The position numbers and the translations under genes were made by a program. Positions 25,825 to 34,563 of a DNA stretch of 64,000 bases are shown piece after piece. The notes below the pieces were generated by a model. That model was not told where the DNA came from, did no database searches, and saw only the letters and a list, made by a program, of their open reading frames with translations. Source of the DNA: Nevskiaceae bacterium (GTDB lineage Bacteria > Pseudomonadota > Gammaproteobacteria > Nevskiales > Nevskiaceae). The number at the start of each line of letters is the position of its first letter. The stretch's first letter is position 1. The stretch lies in the NCBI GenBank assembly GCA_004298465.1, contig SCRT01000005.1, forward strand, positions 16,001 through 80,000, written 5' to 3'.

Positions 25825-27339
25825 ATGGCCACCATGACTCTGTATCCACGCGAAGAACGGCTCGCGGGCAGCGAGCGCCTCGTGTTCAACCTGTATCTCA
25901 TCGGAGCCGTCACCCTGTTCGCACTGATGATGCTCATTGGCCTGACCATGCGCATGTCACAGGCGGGCTGGCTCGGCGTGCCGCCCGACTGGTTCTACCG
26001 GCTCCTGAGCATGCATGGGGCCGGCATGGTCGGCACCATGGTCATGGCCTCGACGGCGATCATGTGGTTTTTCCTGCGCAAGTACGTGCACCTGCATCTG
26101 TGGGCCTTCGCGGCAAATTTCACCCTGTTCCTGCTGGGCGCCCTGTGCATCATCATCTCCGTGTTCCTCGGCGGCTACGGGGGGCTGTGGACTTTCCTCT
26201 ACCCCCTGCCTTCCATGGGCATGGGCATGTGGAGCCCAGGTGCGGCCGCGCTGTTCTTGCTCGGCTACCTGTTGATCGGGGTGGGTGAGCTGTTGTTCTA
26301 TCTCGACGCCGCCGCCGGGATCATCAAGGTGCACGGGAATTTCTGGCACGCGCTGGGCTGGAACTGGCTTTTCGGGGGAACTGTCAACCCCGACCACCCG
26401 AAGGCGGTGGTCGCCAGCACCAGCATGATCATCGCGAACTCGCTCGGCATCCTCGCCGGCGCGATCGTTCTGGTGATGTGCCTGCTCCACATCTTCTTCG
26501 CCGTCGACCTCGATCCGCTGTTCACCAAGGTGCTGATCTTCTGGTTCGGCCACATGTACATCAACGCCGCCATCTACATGGGGGTGATCGCGATCTACGA
26601 GCTGCTGCCCCGCTACACGCACAAACCCTACCCGCTGAACCGCGTGTTCCTATGGGGCTGGGCGGGAACCACGGTGTTCGTGGTCGTGGTGTTCGGACAC
26701 CACCTGCTGATGGATTACGCCGTACCACACTGGTTCCTCGTCCTCGGACAGATCACGTCCTGGACCTCGGGTTTTCCGGTGTTCGTGGTAACCGCCTGGG
26801 GCGGGCTCAGCAACATCTACCAGGCGAACATGCGGCCGTGGAAAATGCCGGCGCGGCTGATGATCCTGTCCCTGTTCGCGTGGGTGGCCGGCGGCTTCTG
26901 CGCAGTCGTCGACAGCACCATGCGCTTCAATCTGGTCATGCACAACACGCAGTGGGTTCCGGGGCATTTCCACACCTATCTGCTGCTAGGCGTGCTGGCG
27001 ATGATCCTGGCGCTGATGTACCACGTGATCGGCGAACGCCGCCAGCATCTGCCCGACCATGGCGCCGACCGGATGATGTTCCCGGTCTACCTGGGTGGCG
27101 CGCTCATCTTCCTTTTCGGTTTCCTCGAAGGCGGCCGCGCGAGCGTGCCACGCCGCATGGCGACCCATCTGCCCGCCTGGCAGTTCACCGACAAGGTCGG
27201 TTCGATCGGCGGGGTTCTGGTGGTGCTGGCGATGCTCTACTTCGCGATCCGGATCACGGCCGGTCTGCTGACCTCCGAATCCGACCCGCCACCTGCGACT
27301 GAAGATGGCCGTGTCGGCCTTTCGGACGCTACTGGCTAG
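25825..27339 (+). CDS. norY: Divergent heme-copper subunit I, probable NO reductase (NorY/sNOR-like)
   Basis: The 504-residue protein has about 12 helices and all metal-binding histidines of the superfamily: H64 (LSMHGAGM), CuB H243 and H292/H293 (FGHHLL), and H381/H383 (GHFHTY). The helix VI motif is GHMYINAA, not GHPEVY: there is no tyrosine four residues after the histidine (N247 instead) and no glutamate at the A-type position. Loss of the redox tyrosine is expected of NO reductases, which do not split O2. It matches norY (coxA2) in gene order. An unusual oxidase is the alternative. Confidence 0.78.
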   Translation: MATMTLYPREERLAGSERLVFNLYLIGAVTLFALMMLIGLTMRMSQAGWLGVPPDWFYRLLSMHGAGMVGTMVMASTAIMWFFLRKYVHLHLWAFAANFTLFLLGALCIIISVFLGGYGGLWTFLYPLPSMGMGMWSPGAAALFLLGYLLIGVGELLFYLDAAAGIIKVHGNFWHALGWNWLFGGTVNPDHPKAVVASTSMIIANSLGILAGAIVLVMCLLHIFFAVDLDPLFTKVLIFWFGHMYINAAIYMGVIAIYELLPRYTHKPYPLNRVFLWGWAGTTVFVVVVFGHHLLMDYAVPHWFLVLGQITSWTSGFPVFVVTAWGGLSNIYQANMRPWKMPARLMILSLFAWVAGGFCAVVDSTMRFNLVMHNTQWVPGHFHTYLLLGVLAMILALMYHVIGERRQHLPDHGADRMMFPVYLGGALIFLFGFLEGGRASVPRRMATHLPAWQFTDKVGSIGGVLVVLAMLYFAIRITAGLLTSESDPPPATEDGRVGLSDATG

Positions 27340-27928
27340 CCTGGTGCTGGCGGTGGTCGGTGGCGCGGTCCTGACCGCCGCCACCGACCACTTCCAGGCT
27401 TTCACCAGCGAAGGGGCGCGAAAAGTCCGGATCCGCGAACACATGCCGCGGGTTCCGCACGCCACGCTGCAAACCCAGTACGGCCGCGACATACGGCTCG
27501 CCGACCTGCGCGGAAAATGGCTGCTCGTCGACTTCATCTACACCCGCTGCATCACCTACTGCACCGCCCAAGGGAGCGAGTTTGCCCTGCTGCAACGCAA
27601 GTTGGCCGCGCCCTTGCAGTCAGGAAAACTGGAACTGCTCAGCATCAGCTTCGACCCCAGTCGTGACGAACCACACCAACTCGCCGATTACCTGCAACGC
27701 TCCGGCGGTCACGGCGGGGGCTGGCTCGCCGCGCGTCCGGTGGGCCTGCGGCAGCTCGACCAGCTCAAGCGGGTCTTCGGCATCATCGTGATCCCCGACG
27801 GACTCGGCGGCTATGTGCACAACACCGGCTTCGCACTGGTGAACCCGCAAGGGCGGCTGGTCGCGATTCTCGACACCGGCGATCCGGATCAGGTGGTCCG
27901 GGACATACTCGGGCACCTGCGATCGTGA
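27305..27928 (+). CDS. senC: SCO1/SenC family copper chaperone
   Basis: The 207-residue protein has an N-terminal membrane anchor (about 8-27), then a thioredoxin-like domain with the copper-binding TRCITYC (CxxxC), FDPSRDEP and a late histidine in GYVHNTGF. Sco proteins deliver copper to the CuA site. It overlaps the end of norY by 35 bases and is overlapped by the next gene (GTGA), so the cluster is translated as a unit. Its presence supports a functional CuA in the NorS-like subunit. Confidence 0.9.
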   Translation: MAVSAFRTLLASLVLAVVGGAVLTAATDHFQAFTSEGARKVRIREHMPRVPHATLQTQYGRDIRLADLRGKWLLVDFIYTRCITYCTAQGSEFALLQRKLAAPLQSGKLELLSISFDPSRDEPHQLADYLQRSGGHGGGWLAARPVGLRQLDQLKRVFGIIVIPDGLGGYVHNTGFALVNPQGRLVAILDTGDPDQVVRDILGHLRS

Positions 27929-28530
27929 CGGCCTGCTCAAGCCACCGTGCACCCTGCATCGCAGTAGCTGTGTTCGGAGTCCTGCTGCTGCCCCCGATGC
28001 GGGACTGGCTGGAAACCAGCATGCTGCTGCAGATGCTGGTGCAGATTCCGCTGCTGATCGCCGTAGGCTGGCATCTGCACGGCGCGCTGCCGACACGCCT
28101 GACGGCGGCGCTCGACGCCTGGAACCGCCAGGGCATCGCCGGACTGATCCTGACGACCCTAGCCGCTGCATTCTGGATGTTGCCGCGTTCGCTCGACGCG
28201 GCAGTGAGCGATCCCGCGTTCGAAGTGGCGAAGTTCGCCTCGGGACCGCTGTTGATCGGGCTACCGTTCGCCTTGAGCTGGCCACGTATGGGATTCGTGG
28301 TCCGCGGTGTGTTCCTCTCGGAACTCATCGCCATGTTTTTCCGGATCGGCTGGCTCTACAAGGCCTCGCCGGTCCGCCTGTGCAGCAACTACCTGCTCGA
28401 CGATCAGCAGCGTTCCGGCCAATACATGGTGATGATCGGCGCCGGGATACTCCTGTGGGTGGCGATCAAGCTGATGTGGGGGCACTTCGGTTCACCATCG
28501 GGCTTCACGTCATCCGACCCTTCCCGTTGA
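27925..28530 (+). CDS. Polytopic membrane protein of the norSY-senC-orf1 type cluster
   Basis: The 201-residue product starts at GTG 27925 inside the senC stop and has about five hydrophobic segments with few charges. It contains a cysteine and histidines in loops but no motif I recognise. Position (fourth, after senC) corresponds to orf1 in the ammonia-oxidiser cluster. It may assist assembly or heme/copper delivery to the NorY-like subunit; this is inference from position only. Confidence 0.7.
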   Translation: MTACSSHRAPCIAVAVFGVLLLPPMRDWLETSMLLQMLVQIPLLIAVGWHLHGALPTRLTAALDAWNRQGIAGLILTTLAAAFWMLPRSLDAAVSDPAFEVAKFASGPLLIGLPFALSWPRMGFVVRGVFLSELIAMFFRIGWLYKASPVRLCSNYLLDDQQRSGQYMVMIGAGILLWVAIKLMWGHFGSPSGFTSSDPSR

Positions 28531-28589
28531 CGCGGGATGAACCCAGGCCCCTGGCATTGACCCAGGGTGCAGAATCGCAAACAAAGCAC

Positions 28590-29081
28590 TCAGCCCGCGC
28601 GCCCCGGCTTGCGAGACTCCATCCGACCGTGTGCACGCTCATAGCGGTCGCGCAGCTCATCGGGAACCGTGGATCCAAAAGCCGTTACCAGAGCTTCGTC
28701 CTCCCGCTGCAAATGGCGGTCAAACAAAGTCTTCATGGTTTTTTCCTTGTCGATGAGCATGACGACCGCCTGATTCGTTACACCGCGACGACGCGCAACC
28801 GCGAGATCCGTCATGACGTCACGCAGCATCCTGTCGAGACGGCGATGATCGGAAATGCAGGAATTGCTCCAGCGGCCCGAAATCCCGTTCTCCACACAGT
28901 AGGACAGGAAGCTTTCCTCCTCCAGGTAAATGCAGTGAAGCAGTCGCTGTCGATAACTCGCAATGAGCCGCGCCGCACGCGCCCAGTTATGGGCAACGAG
29001 CGCCTCCTGATGGCGCCACAACAACTGCGACAAGGTATCGTGTTCCGATACAAGGTCGGTAACCAGACTCAAGGCTGCCAT
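28590..29081 (-). CDS. Hemerythrin HHE-domain protein
   Basis: The 163-residue, mostly helical protein carries the spaced iron ligands of hemerythrin-like proteins: SEHDTL, LHCIYLEEESF, DHRRLDRML and FDRHLQREDEAL. Such proteins bind O2 or NO with a diiron centre, or repair Fe-S clusters under NO stress. It is convergent with the NO-reductase-like cluster, which makes an NO-related role attractive but unproven. Confidence 0.8.
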   Translation of the reverse strand: MAALSLVTDLVSEHDTLSQLLWRHQEALVAHNWARAARLIASYRQRLLHCIYLEEESFLSYCVENGISGRWSNSCISDHRRLDRMLRDVMTDLAVARRRGVTNQAVVMLIDKEKTMKTLFDRHLQREDEALVTAFGSTVPDELRDRYERAHGRMESRKPGRAG

Positions 29082-29275
29082 ATGCTGGTAACTCCCGGTC
29101 GCAGGCAGCGACCCACACCCAAGGGTCTATCGTACGCATTGCCAGCGCTGCTGTCAGCCTTGCTGCATGCCGCGCCAAAGGCCAACGGCGGCCGAAGGCA
29201 AAAGCGATCGAAACGGAATTGCAAAGCCGCTACCGATCCCCATCCACGGCACGCGGCTATCGTTCGTCTGCGCCC

Positions 29276-29701
29276 TTATTCTTTCGAGCCGTGAATCCGA
29301 GAGTCACGCGCCAATATCCAGCAGCGGGAATTGTTCACGAAACCAAGATGCTCGTAATAGGCATTCGCTGCCGGCGCGGCAATGAGGATCAACTTGCAGC
29401 GCGGCCCGAGCCGGCCCTGCGTCACGGCCAGCAGCTGCCGGCCGATGCCCTGGCGCTGATGCGCCCGGCACACGGCAAGGTCGGAGAGATAGCACGCATA
29501 GTGGAAATCCGTCATCGAACGGGCGACGCCGACCAGGCGCCCGGCATCCCGCGCGGTCACGGTCAGGTTGGCGTTGGCGACCATGCCCGCCATGCACTCG
29601 CGATCGTCGATCGGTCGACGTTCCCCGAGCGTCGACCTCATGAGCAAGTCGATGAACTGATCGACGGTGACGGGTTCGTTGACCTTGTACTCGATGTCCA
29701 T
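29276..29701 (-). CDS. GNAT family N-acetyltransferase
   Basis: The 141-residue product from ATG 29701 has the acetyl-CoA binding motif A, VCRAHQRQGIGRQLL, and a motif B tyrosine region NAYYEHLGF. The N-terminal MDIEYKVNEPVTVDQFIDLL is typical of small YhbS/YitI-like acetyltransferases. The acceptor cannot be predicted. It lies between the hemerythrin and MDR genes on the same strand. Confidence 0.85.
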   Translation of the reverse strand: MDIEYKVNEPVTVDQFIDLLMRSTLGERRPIDDRECMAGMVANANLTVTARDAGRLVGVARSMTDFHYACYLSDLAVCRAHQRQGIGRQLLAVTQGRLGPRCKLILIAAPAANAYYEHLGFVNNSRCWILARDSRIHGSKE

Positions 29702-29746
29702 CCGTTCTCCCACCGATGACACTTCAAGGCCGCCACGTGTCGATCA

Positions 29747-30760
29747 CTACCATTCGACGACGATCTTGCCGAAATGTCGGCCAGCCTGCTGCAGGCGGAA
29801 AGCATCCGCCAGCTCCTCAAGCCCGAAGCTGTGGTCAATGACCGGGCGTATCCCCGTGCGCTCCAGGGCGGCGACGTAATCCTGCTGCTGGCGGCGATTC
29901 CCGACGATCAGGCCCTGTATCCGGGCTTGCTTGACCATCAGCTGGGCTGTCGGCACCACCCCTTCCCAGCCCGTCAGTACGCCGATCAGGGCGATGTGTC
30001 CACCCGGGCTGACCGCCGCAACGGACTGGGCCAGCGTACCCGGACCACCGACCTCGACCACGTGATCGACCCCATGTCCGCCCGTCAACTCCAACACCTT
30101 GCGGCCCCATTCCGGCGTCTGCTTGTAATTGATGACGTGATCGGCACCCAACCTCGCGGCCCGCTCAAGCTTTTCATCTGAAGAGGAGGTCAGCACAACC
30201 TCGGCGCCCATGGCTTTGGCGATCTGCAGCGCCGCGATCGATACGCCCCCCGTACCCAGCAGCAGTACTCTCTCCCCGGCCTTGAGCGCGCCATCGACGA
30301 CCAGTGCCCGCCAGGCCGTGAGCCCGGCAGTCGTGATGGTAGCGGCTTCGGCGTGGCTCCAGCCGCGCGGTGCCAGGGTAAAGGCGGAAGCCGGACGGAT
30401 CACATGTTCGCAGGCGAATCCGTCGATTCCGTCACCGGGTGTTTCCCTGAAATGAGTCACCCCGGCGGATGGTTGCCCATCCCTCCACTGCGGGAAAAAG
30501 CAGGACACGACTGCATCGCCCGCCTGGAATTCGACGACTCCCTCTCCAACCGCCTCGACCACACCCCCGGCATCGGCCATGGGAACCCGGCCATCAGCGG
30601 TGGGGCTGCTGCCATTGGCAACCAGGAGATCGTGGAAATTCAGCGAAGTCGCGTGGATCGCGACGCGGATCTGTCCGGGTCCCGGGACTCCGGGATCAGG
30701 CAGGTTGCAAACCTCGAGATGATCGAGGCCGGCGGGTGAACGAATGGCGACTGCTTTCAT
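29747..30760 (-). CDS. Zinc-independent MDR-family NAD(P)-dependent alcohol dehydrogenase/quinone reductase
   Basis: The 337-residue protein has the medium-chain dehydrogenase fold: NFHDLLVANG near the N-terminus and a nucleotide loop LLGTGGVSIAALQIAKAMGA. The catalytic zinc cysteine and the structural-zinc cysteine cluster are missing, so it groups with quinone oxidoreductase-type members. The substrate is unknown. No operon partner is evident beyond the GNAT gene 45 bases downstream. Confidence 0.82.
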   Translation of the reverse strand: MKAVAIRSPAGLDHLEVCNLPDPGVPGPGQIRVAIHATSLNFHDLLVANGSSPTADGRVPMADAGGVVEAVGEGVVEFQAGDAVVSCFFPQWRDGQPSAGVTHFRETPGDGIDGFACEHVIRPASAFTLAPRGWSHAEAATITTAGLTAWRALVVDGALKAGERVLLLGTGGVSIAALQIAKAMGAEVVLTSSSDEKLERAARLGADHVINYKQTPEWGRKVLELTGGHGVDHVVEVGGPGTLAQSVAAVSPGGHIALIGVLTGWEGVVPTAQLMVKQARIQGLIVGNRRQQQDYVAALERTGIRPVIDHSFGLEELADAFRLQQAGRHFGKIVVEW

Positions 30761-30901
30761 GGGCCCAGCTCCTGCACCGTGGTTGCGGAAATCGTGACGA
30801 TCGACAGGGTAAAGCCATTTCCGATACGACGTGTCGCCGGCCGGAGCTGCCCGCGTTGCAAAGCGATGCCCGCCCCGCCAACCCGCGCTGAAGGCCGCCG
30901 T

Positions 30902-31471
30902 TCACGCCCTCGGTAGTGTCACACCGCTCTGCCCCTGGTATTTCCCGCCGCGATCCTTGTAGCTTGTTTCACAGCTTTCGTCGGATTCGAAGAACAGCAT
31001 CTGCGCCACGCCTTCGTGGGCGTAGATCTTGGCCGGCAGCGGGGTGGTGTTGGAAAATTCCAGCGTCACGTGGCCTTCCCATTCCGGTTCCAGCGGCGTG
31101 ACGTTGACGATGATGCCGCAGCGCGCGTAGGTGCTCTTGCCCAGGCACACGACGAGCACGTTGCGCGGGATGAGGAACCGTTCCACGGTGCTGGCGAGCG
31201 CGAAGGAATTGGGCGGGATGACGCAGCAGTCGCCTTCGAAATCCACGAAGCTCTTTTCGTCGAAGGCCTTGGGATCGACGATCGTGGAGTTGATGTTCGT
31301 GAAGATCTTGAACTGCGGGGCGCAGCGCACGTCGTAGCCGTAGGAGCTGACGCCGTAGGACACGATCTTCGCGCCGTCTTCCGCATAGCGCACCTGCTGC
31401 GCCTCGAAGGGTTCGATCATGCCGTGCTCGCACGCCATGCGCGTGATCCAGCGGTCGGATTTTATCGCCAT
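30902..31471 (-). CDS. dcd: dCTP deaminase
   Basis: Dcd converts dCTP to dUTP, supplying dTMP synthesis. The 189-residue protein has the trimeric dUTPase-like fold with [19 protein letters not shown] and [12 protein letters not shown] containing the catalytic glutamate, and a C-terminal [12 protein letters not shown]. It is three bases from apbC, a common gammaproteobacterial pair. Confidence 0.97.
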   Translation of the reverse strand: MAIKSDRWITRMACEHGMIEPFEAQQVRYAEDGAKIVSYGVSSYGYDVRCAPQFKIFTNINSTIVDPKAFDEKSFVDFEGDCCVIPPNSFALASTVERFLIPRNVLVVCLGKSTYARCGIIVNVTPLEPEWEGHVTLEFSNTTPLPAKIYAHEGVAQMLFFESDESCETSYKDRGGKYQGQSGVTLPRA

Positions 31472-31474
31472 GTC

Positions 31475-32545
31475 TCAGTCGTCCAGAAGTTCGATTTCCG
31501 GCAGCTCACCGGCCGGAATGCCGTAGGCCAGCCGCGCCGCCGCGCGGCGGGCGATGTCGCGGTAGGCTTGCGCGTTCGCGGATTCCGGCGCCGCCACCAC
31601 CGTCGGGTTGCCGCCGTCGGCCTGTTCGCGGATGTGGATGTCCAGCGGCAGGTGGCCGAGCACCTCCGTCCCCGCTTCCCGCGCCAGCCGCTCCGCTCCG
31701 CCTTCGCCGAAAATCGCTTCGCGGTGGCCGCAGTTCGAGCAGATGTGGATGCTCATGTTCTCCACCACGCCGAGCACCGGCACGGCGACCTTGCGGAACA
31801 TTTCCAGCCCCTTGCGGGCGTCGGTGAGCGCAATGTCCTGCGGCGTGGTGACGATGACGGCGCCGGCGACGGGAATGCGCTGCGCCAGCGAAAGCTGGAT
31901 GTCGCCAGTGCCGGGCGGCAGGTCCACCACGAGGTAGTCCAGCCCGTCCCACAGGGTGTCGTTGGCAAGCTGCATGAGCGCCTGCGTCGCCATCGGGCCG
32001 CGCCACACCATCGGCTTTGCCTCGTCCACGAGAAAGCCGAGGGACATGGCCTGCAGGCCGTGCGCGTGGATCGGATTGAGCTTCTTGTGGTCCTTCGAGG
32101 TCGGGCGTTCGTCCACCTTGCCCAGCATGCGCGGCTGGCTCGGCCCGTAGATGTCGGCATCGAGGATGCCGACCTGCGCGCCTTCCGCAGCCAGCGCCAG
32201 CGCCAGGTTCACGGCCACCGTGGACTTGCCGACGCCGCCCTTGCCGGAGGCCACGGCGAGAACATTCTTCACACCGGGGATCTTCGGCAGCTTCGCGGGC
32301 ACGTGCGCGGCGATGTCCCAGCCGACGTCGACCGCCGTCTCCGTGCCCGGCAGCTGTTCCGCCAGAAACTGCTGCAGCGCCGCCGCCAGTACCGCCGCAC
32401 AGCCACGCGCCGGGAAGCCGAGCGTGACGCGCAGACGCCCGTCCGCGCCGACTTCCAGCCCCACGCCGCGCTCGGCCAGCGCCCCACCCACGAGCGGGTC
32501 CGTGAAACGGCCAGCGGTGGCGATCAGGGCAGTGGAATCGGGCAT
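31475..32545 (-). CDS. apbC: Iron-sulfur cluster carrier ApbC (Mrp)
   Basis: ApbC is a P-loop ATPase that carries [4Fe-4S] clusters to apoproteins. The 356-residue protein has an N-terminal DUF59-like domain, the deviant Walker A GKGGVGKST, and the cluster-binding CSNCGH near residue 270. In many gammaproteobacteria it is divergent from and adjacent to metG; here about 8.4 kb of efflux and transport genes separate them. Confidence 0.96.
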   Translation of the reverse strand: MPDSTALIATAGRFTDPLVGGALAERGVGLEVGADGRLRVTLGFPARGCAAVLAAALQQFLAEQLPGTETAVDVGWDIAAHVPAKLPKIPGVKNVLAVASGKGGVGKSTVAVNLALALAAEGAQVGILDADIYGPSQPRMLGKVDERPTSKDHKKLNPIHAHGLQAMSLGFLVDEAKPMVWRGPMATQALMQLANDTLWDGLDYLVVDLPPGTGDIQLSLAQRIPVAGAVIVTTPQDIALTDARKGLEMFRKVAVPVLGVVENMSIHICSNCGHREAIFGEGGAERLAREAGTEVLGHLPLDIHIREQADGGNPTVVAAPESANAQAYRDIARRAAARLAYGIPAGELPEIELLDD

Positions 32546-32599
32546 TGAAATCGCGACGCAGATGAAGTGGCCAAGGAGTCTATCATCGTGCCTGCACTC

Positions 32600-32671
32600 C
32601 CTGGCCGGAACCGGACTCGAACCGGCAAGCCGAGAACCACGCAGGGCGCCCCGGCTCCGCAGGCGCAGGGC
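32600..32671 (-). pseudogene. tRNA T-arm-like fragment
   Basis: On the minus strand TGCCGG-TTCGAGT-CCGG resembles a tRNA T-arm and is followed by TCCGGCCA, like a 3' acceptor strand. No matching 5' acceptor strand, D-arm or anticodon arm is visible in the space up to the kup stop codon, and a CCA end is not at the expected place. It may be a tRNA remnant left by an integration event at the edge of the efflux/kup segment, or chance. Confidence 0.3.
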
Positions 32672-34558
32672 TCAAATCTCCACCGGCGTCCCGATCTCGA
32701 CCAGGCGGTCACCGGGAATATGGAAGAAAGTGGTGACCTGCACCGCATTGCGAGTCAGAAACGCGAACAAGTGGTCGCGCCACGGCACCATGCCGGCATG
32801 GTCACCCTCCACCACCGTTTCACGCGAGGTGAAAAACGTGGTGTCGCGCACATCGACCCCTGGCTGCAGACCAGTGTCTGCCGCGAGGGCCGCGAGCACG
32901 TCAGGATCTTCCATGAAGCCGAAGCTCAACAGCACGGTGCAGAACGAGTGGCCCAGATCGTGTGATTCGACGCGATCCATGCGCTCCGCAAACGGGAGGT
33001 CAAGCGTCACCACGCTCAACAGGACATTGCGCTCATGCAGCACCTTGTTGTGCTTCAGGTTGTGCAGCAACGCACGCGGCACCGCATTCAGGTTCGCCGT
33101 CAGAAAGATCGCGGTACCGGGAACACGGGTCGGCGGATGTTCGGCAATGGAGCCGAGGAGTGGAGCCAACGCCACACCGCCCCGCCCCAGCCGCCGCCGT
33201 ACCAGCTCGCGCCCACGCCGCCATGTCGTCATCACCGCGAAGGCCGCAACTCCCAGCGCCAGCGGAAACCAGCCGCCGTGACTCACCTTGAGGAGATTGG
33301 CTGAAAAGAACGCGCCGTCGATGACAAGCAGCGGGATACCAAGCATCGCCACCACGTACCACTTCCAGTGCCACAGGCGCAGCGCGACCAGCAGCACCAG
33401 CAGGGTCGTGGTGACCATGGTGCCGGTCACGGCAATTCCGTAGGCGGCGCCCAGATTCTCGGATGAATGAAAGCCGATGACGGCAGCCAGCACCAGGATC
33501 AACAATGCATTGTTGATGAAAGGCACGAAAATCTGCCCCGCGACACGGCTGGAGGTGTGGACCACGCGCAACCGTGGCGCATAGCCCAGCTGCATGGCCT
33601 GCAAGGTCATCGAATACGCTCCCGAAATGATCGCCTGCGACGCGATTACCGTGGCGGCGGCAGCCAGCACGATCATCGGCACCAGCACAGGCTTCGGCAC
33701 CATCAGATAGAACGGATTGCCGATGGCCTGCGGATCGTGCAACAGCAGTGCGCCCTGCCCGAAGTAATTCAGCAGCAGCGCCGGGAAGATGAAGTACAGC
33801 CAGACCAGGCGAATGGGGCGCTTGCCGAAATGGCCGATGTCGGCATACAGGGCTTCGGCCCCCGTGAGCGCCAGCACCACGCCACCCAGTGCCACGAATG
33901 CCGCCAGTCCGTGGGACTCGAACAAATGCACCGCGTAGATCGGATTCAAGGCCAGCAGGATTTCCGGCCCGCGCACGATCATGCGCACGCCCAGCAATGC
34001 GATCACGATGAACCAGATGCACATGACGGGCGCAAACAGGCCACCCACCCGTGTGGTCCCGAGCTTCTCGAGAACGAACAACCCAAGCAGGATTGCCACA
34101 CTGATCGGCATCACCCACGAGGTCAGCTGCGGAGCGGCGATCCTGATGCCTTCGACCGCGGAAAGCACCGAGATGGCGGGCGTAATGACCCCGTCACCGT
34201 AAAACAGCGCGGCACCGAAGATCGCGACAACCGCGACTCCCCAGCGGACGCGCGGCAAGGCGCGCACGCCCCGTTGCGCCAGCGCCAGCAGGGCAACGAT
34301 CCCGCCTTCGCCCTTGTTGTCGGCGCGCATCACGAACAACACGTACTTGATGCAGACCACGATCAACAGTGACCAGAACACCAGCGACAGCACGCCGAGC
34401 ACCGTGGGACGACTGATGCCCAACCCATAGTCGCTGCTGAACACTTCCTGCAGCGTGTACAGCGGGCTGGTGCCGAGGTCGCCGAACACGATGCCGATCG
34501 CGCCAAACGCAAGCGCCCGCATCGACGGCTGAGTCGGGGAAGGTGGAGATACTGGCAT
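32672..34558 (-). CDS. kup: Low-affinity potassium transporter Kup
   Basis: Kup is a constitutive K+/H+ symporter. The 628-residue protein has about 12 helices and the family signatures FGDLGTSPLYTL at the N-terminus, ADNKGEGGIVALLAL, and GDGVITPAISVLSAVEG, then a cytoplasmic C-terminal domain. ATG 34558 begins five bases after the outer-membrane factor gene, so it may be read from the efflux operon promoter. Confidence 0.95.
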   Translation of the reverse strand: MPVSPPSPTQPSMRALAFGAIGIVFGDLGTSPLYTLQEVFSSDYGLGISRPTVLGVLSLVFWSLLIVVCIKYVLFVMRADNKGEGGIVALLALAQRGVRALPRVRWGVAVVAIFGAALFYGDGVITPAISVLSAVEGIRIAAPQLTSWVMPISVAILLGLFVLEKLGTTRVGGLFAPVMCIWFIVIALLGVRMIVRGPEILLALNPIYAVHLFESHGLAAFVALGGVVLALTGAEALYADIGHFGKRPIRLVWLYFIFPALLLNYFGQGALLLHDPQAIGNPFYLMVPKPVLVPMIVLAAAATVIASQAIISGAYSMTLQAMQLGYAPRLRVVHTSSRVAGQIFVPFINNALLILVLAAVIGFHSSENLGAAYGIAVTGTMVTTTLLVLLVALRLWHWKWYVVAMLGIPLLVIDGAFFSANLLKVSHGGWFPLALGVAAFAVMTTWRRGRELVRRRLGRGGVALAPLLGSIAEHPPTRVPGTAIFLTANLNAVPRALLHNLKHNKVLHERNVLLSVVTLDLPFAERMDRVESHDLGHSFCTVLLSFGFMEDPDVLAALAADTGLQPGVDVRDTTFFTSRETVVEGDHAGMVPWRDHLFAFLTRNAVQVTTFFHIPGDRLVEIGTPVEI

Positions 34559-34563
34559 CGCCG

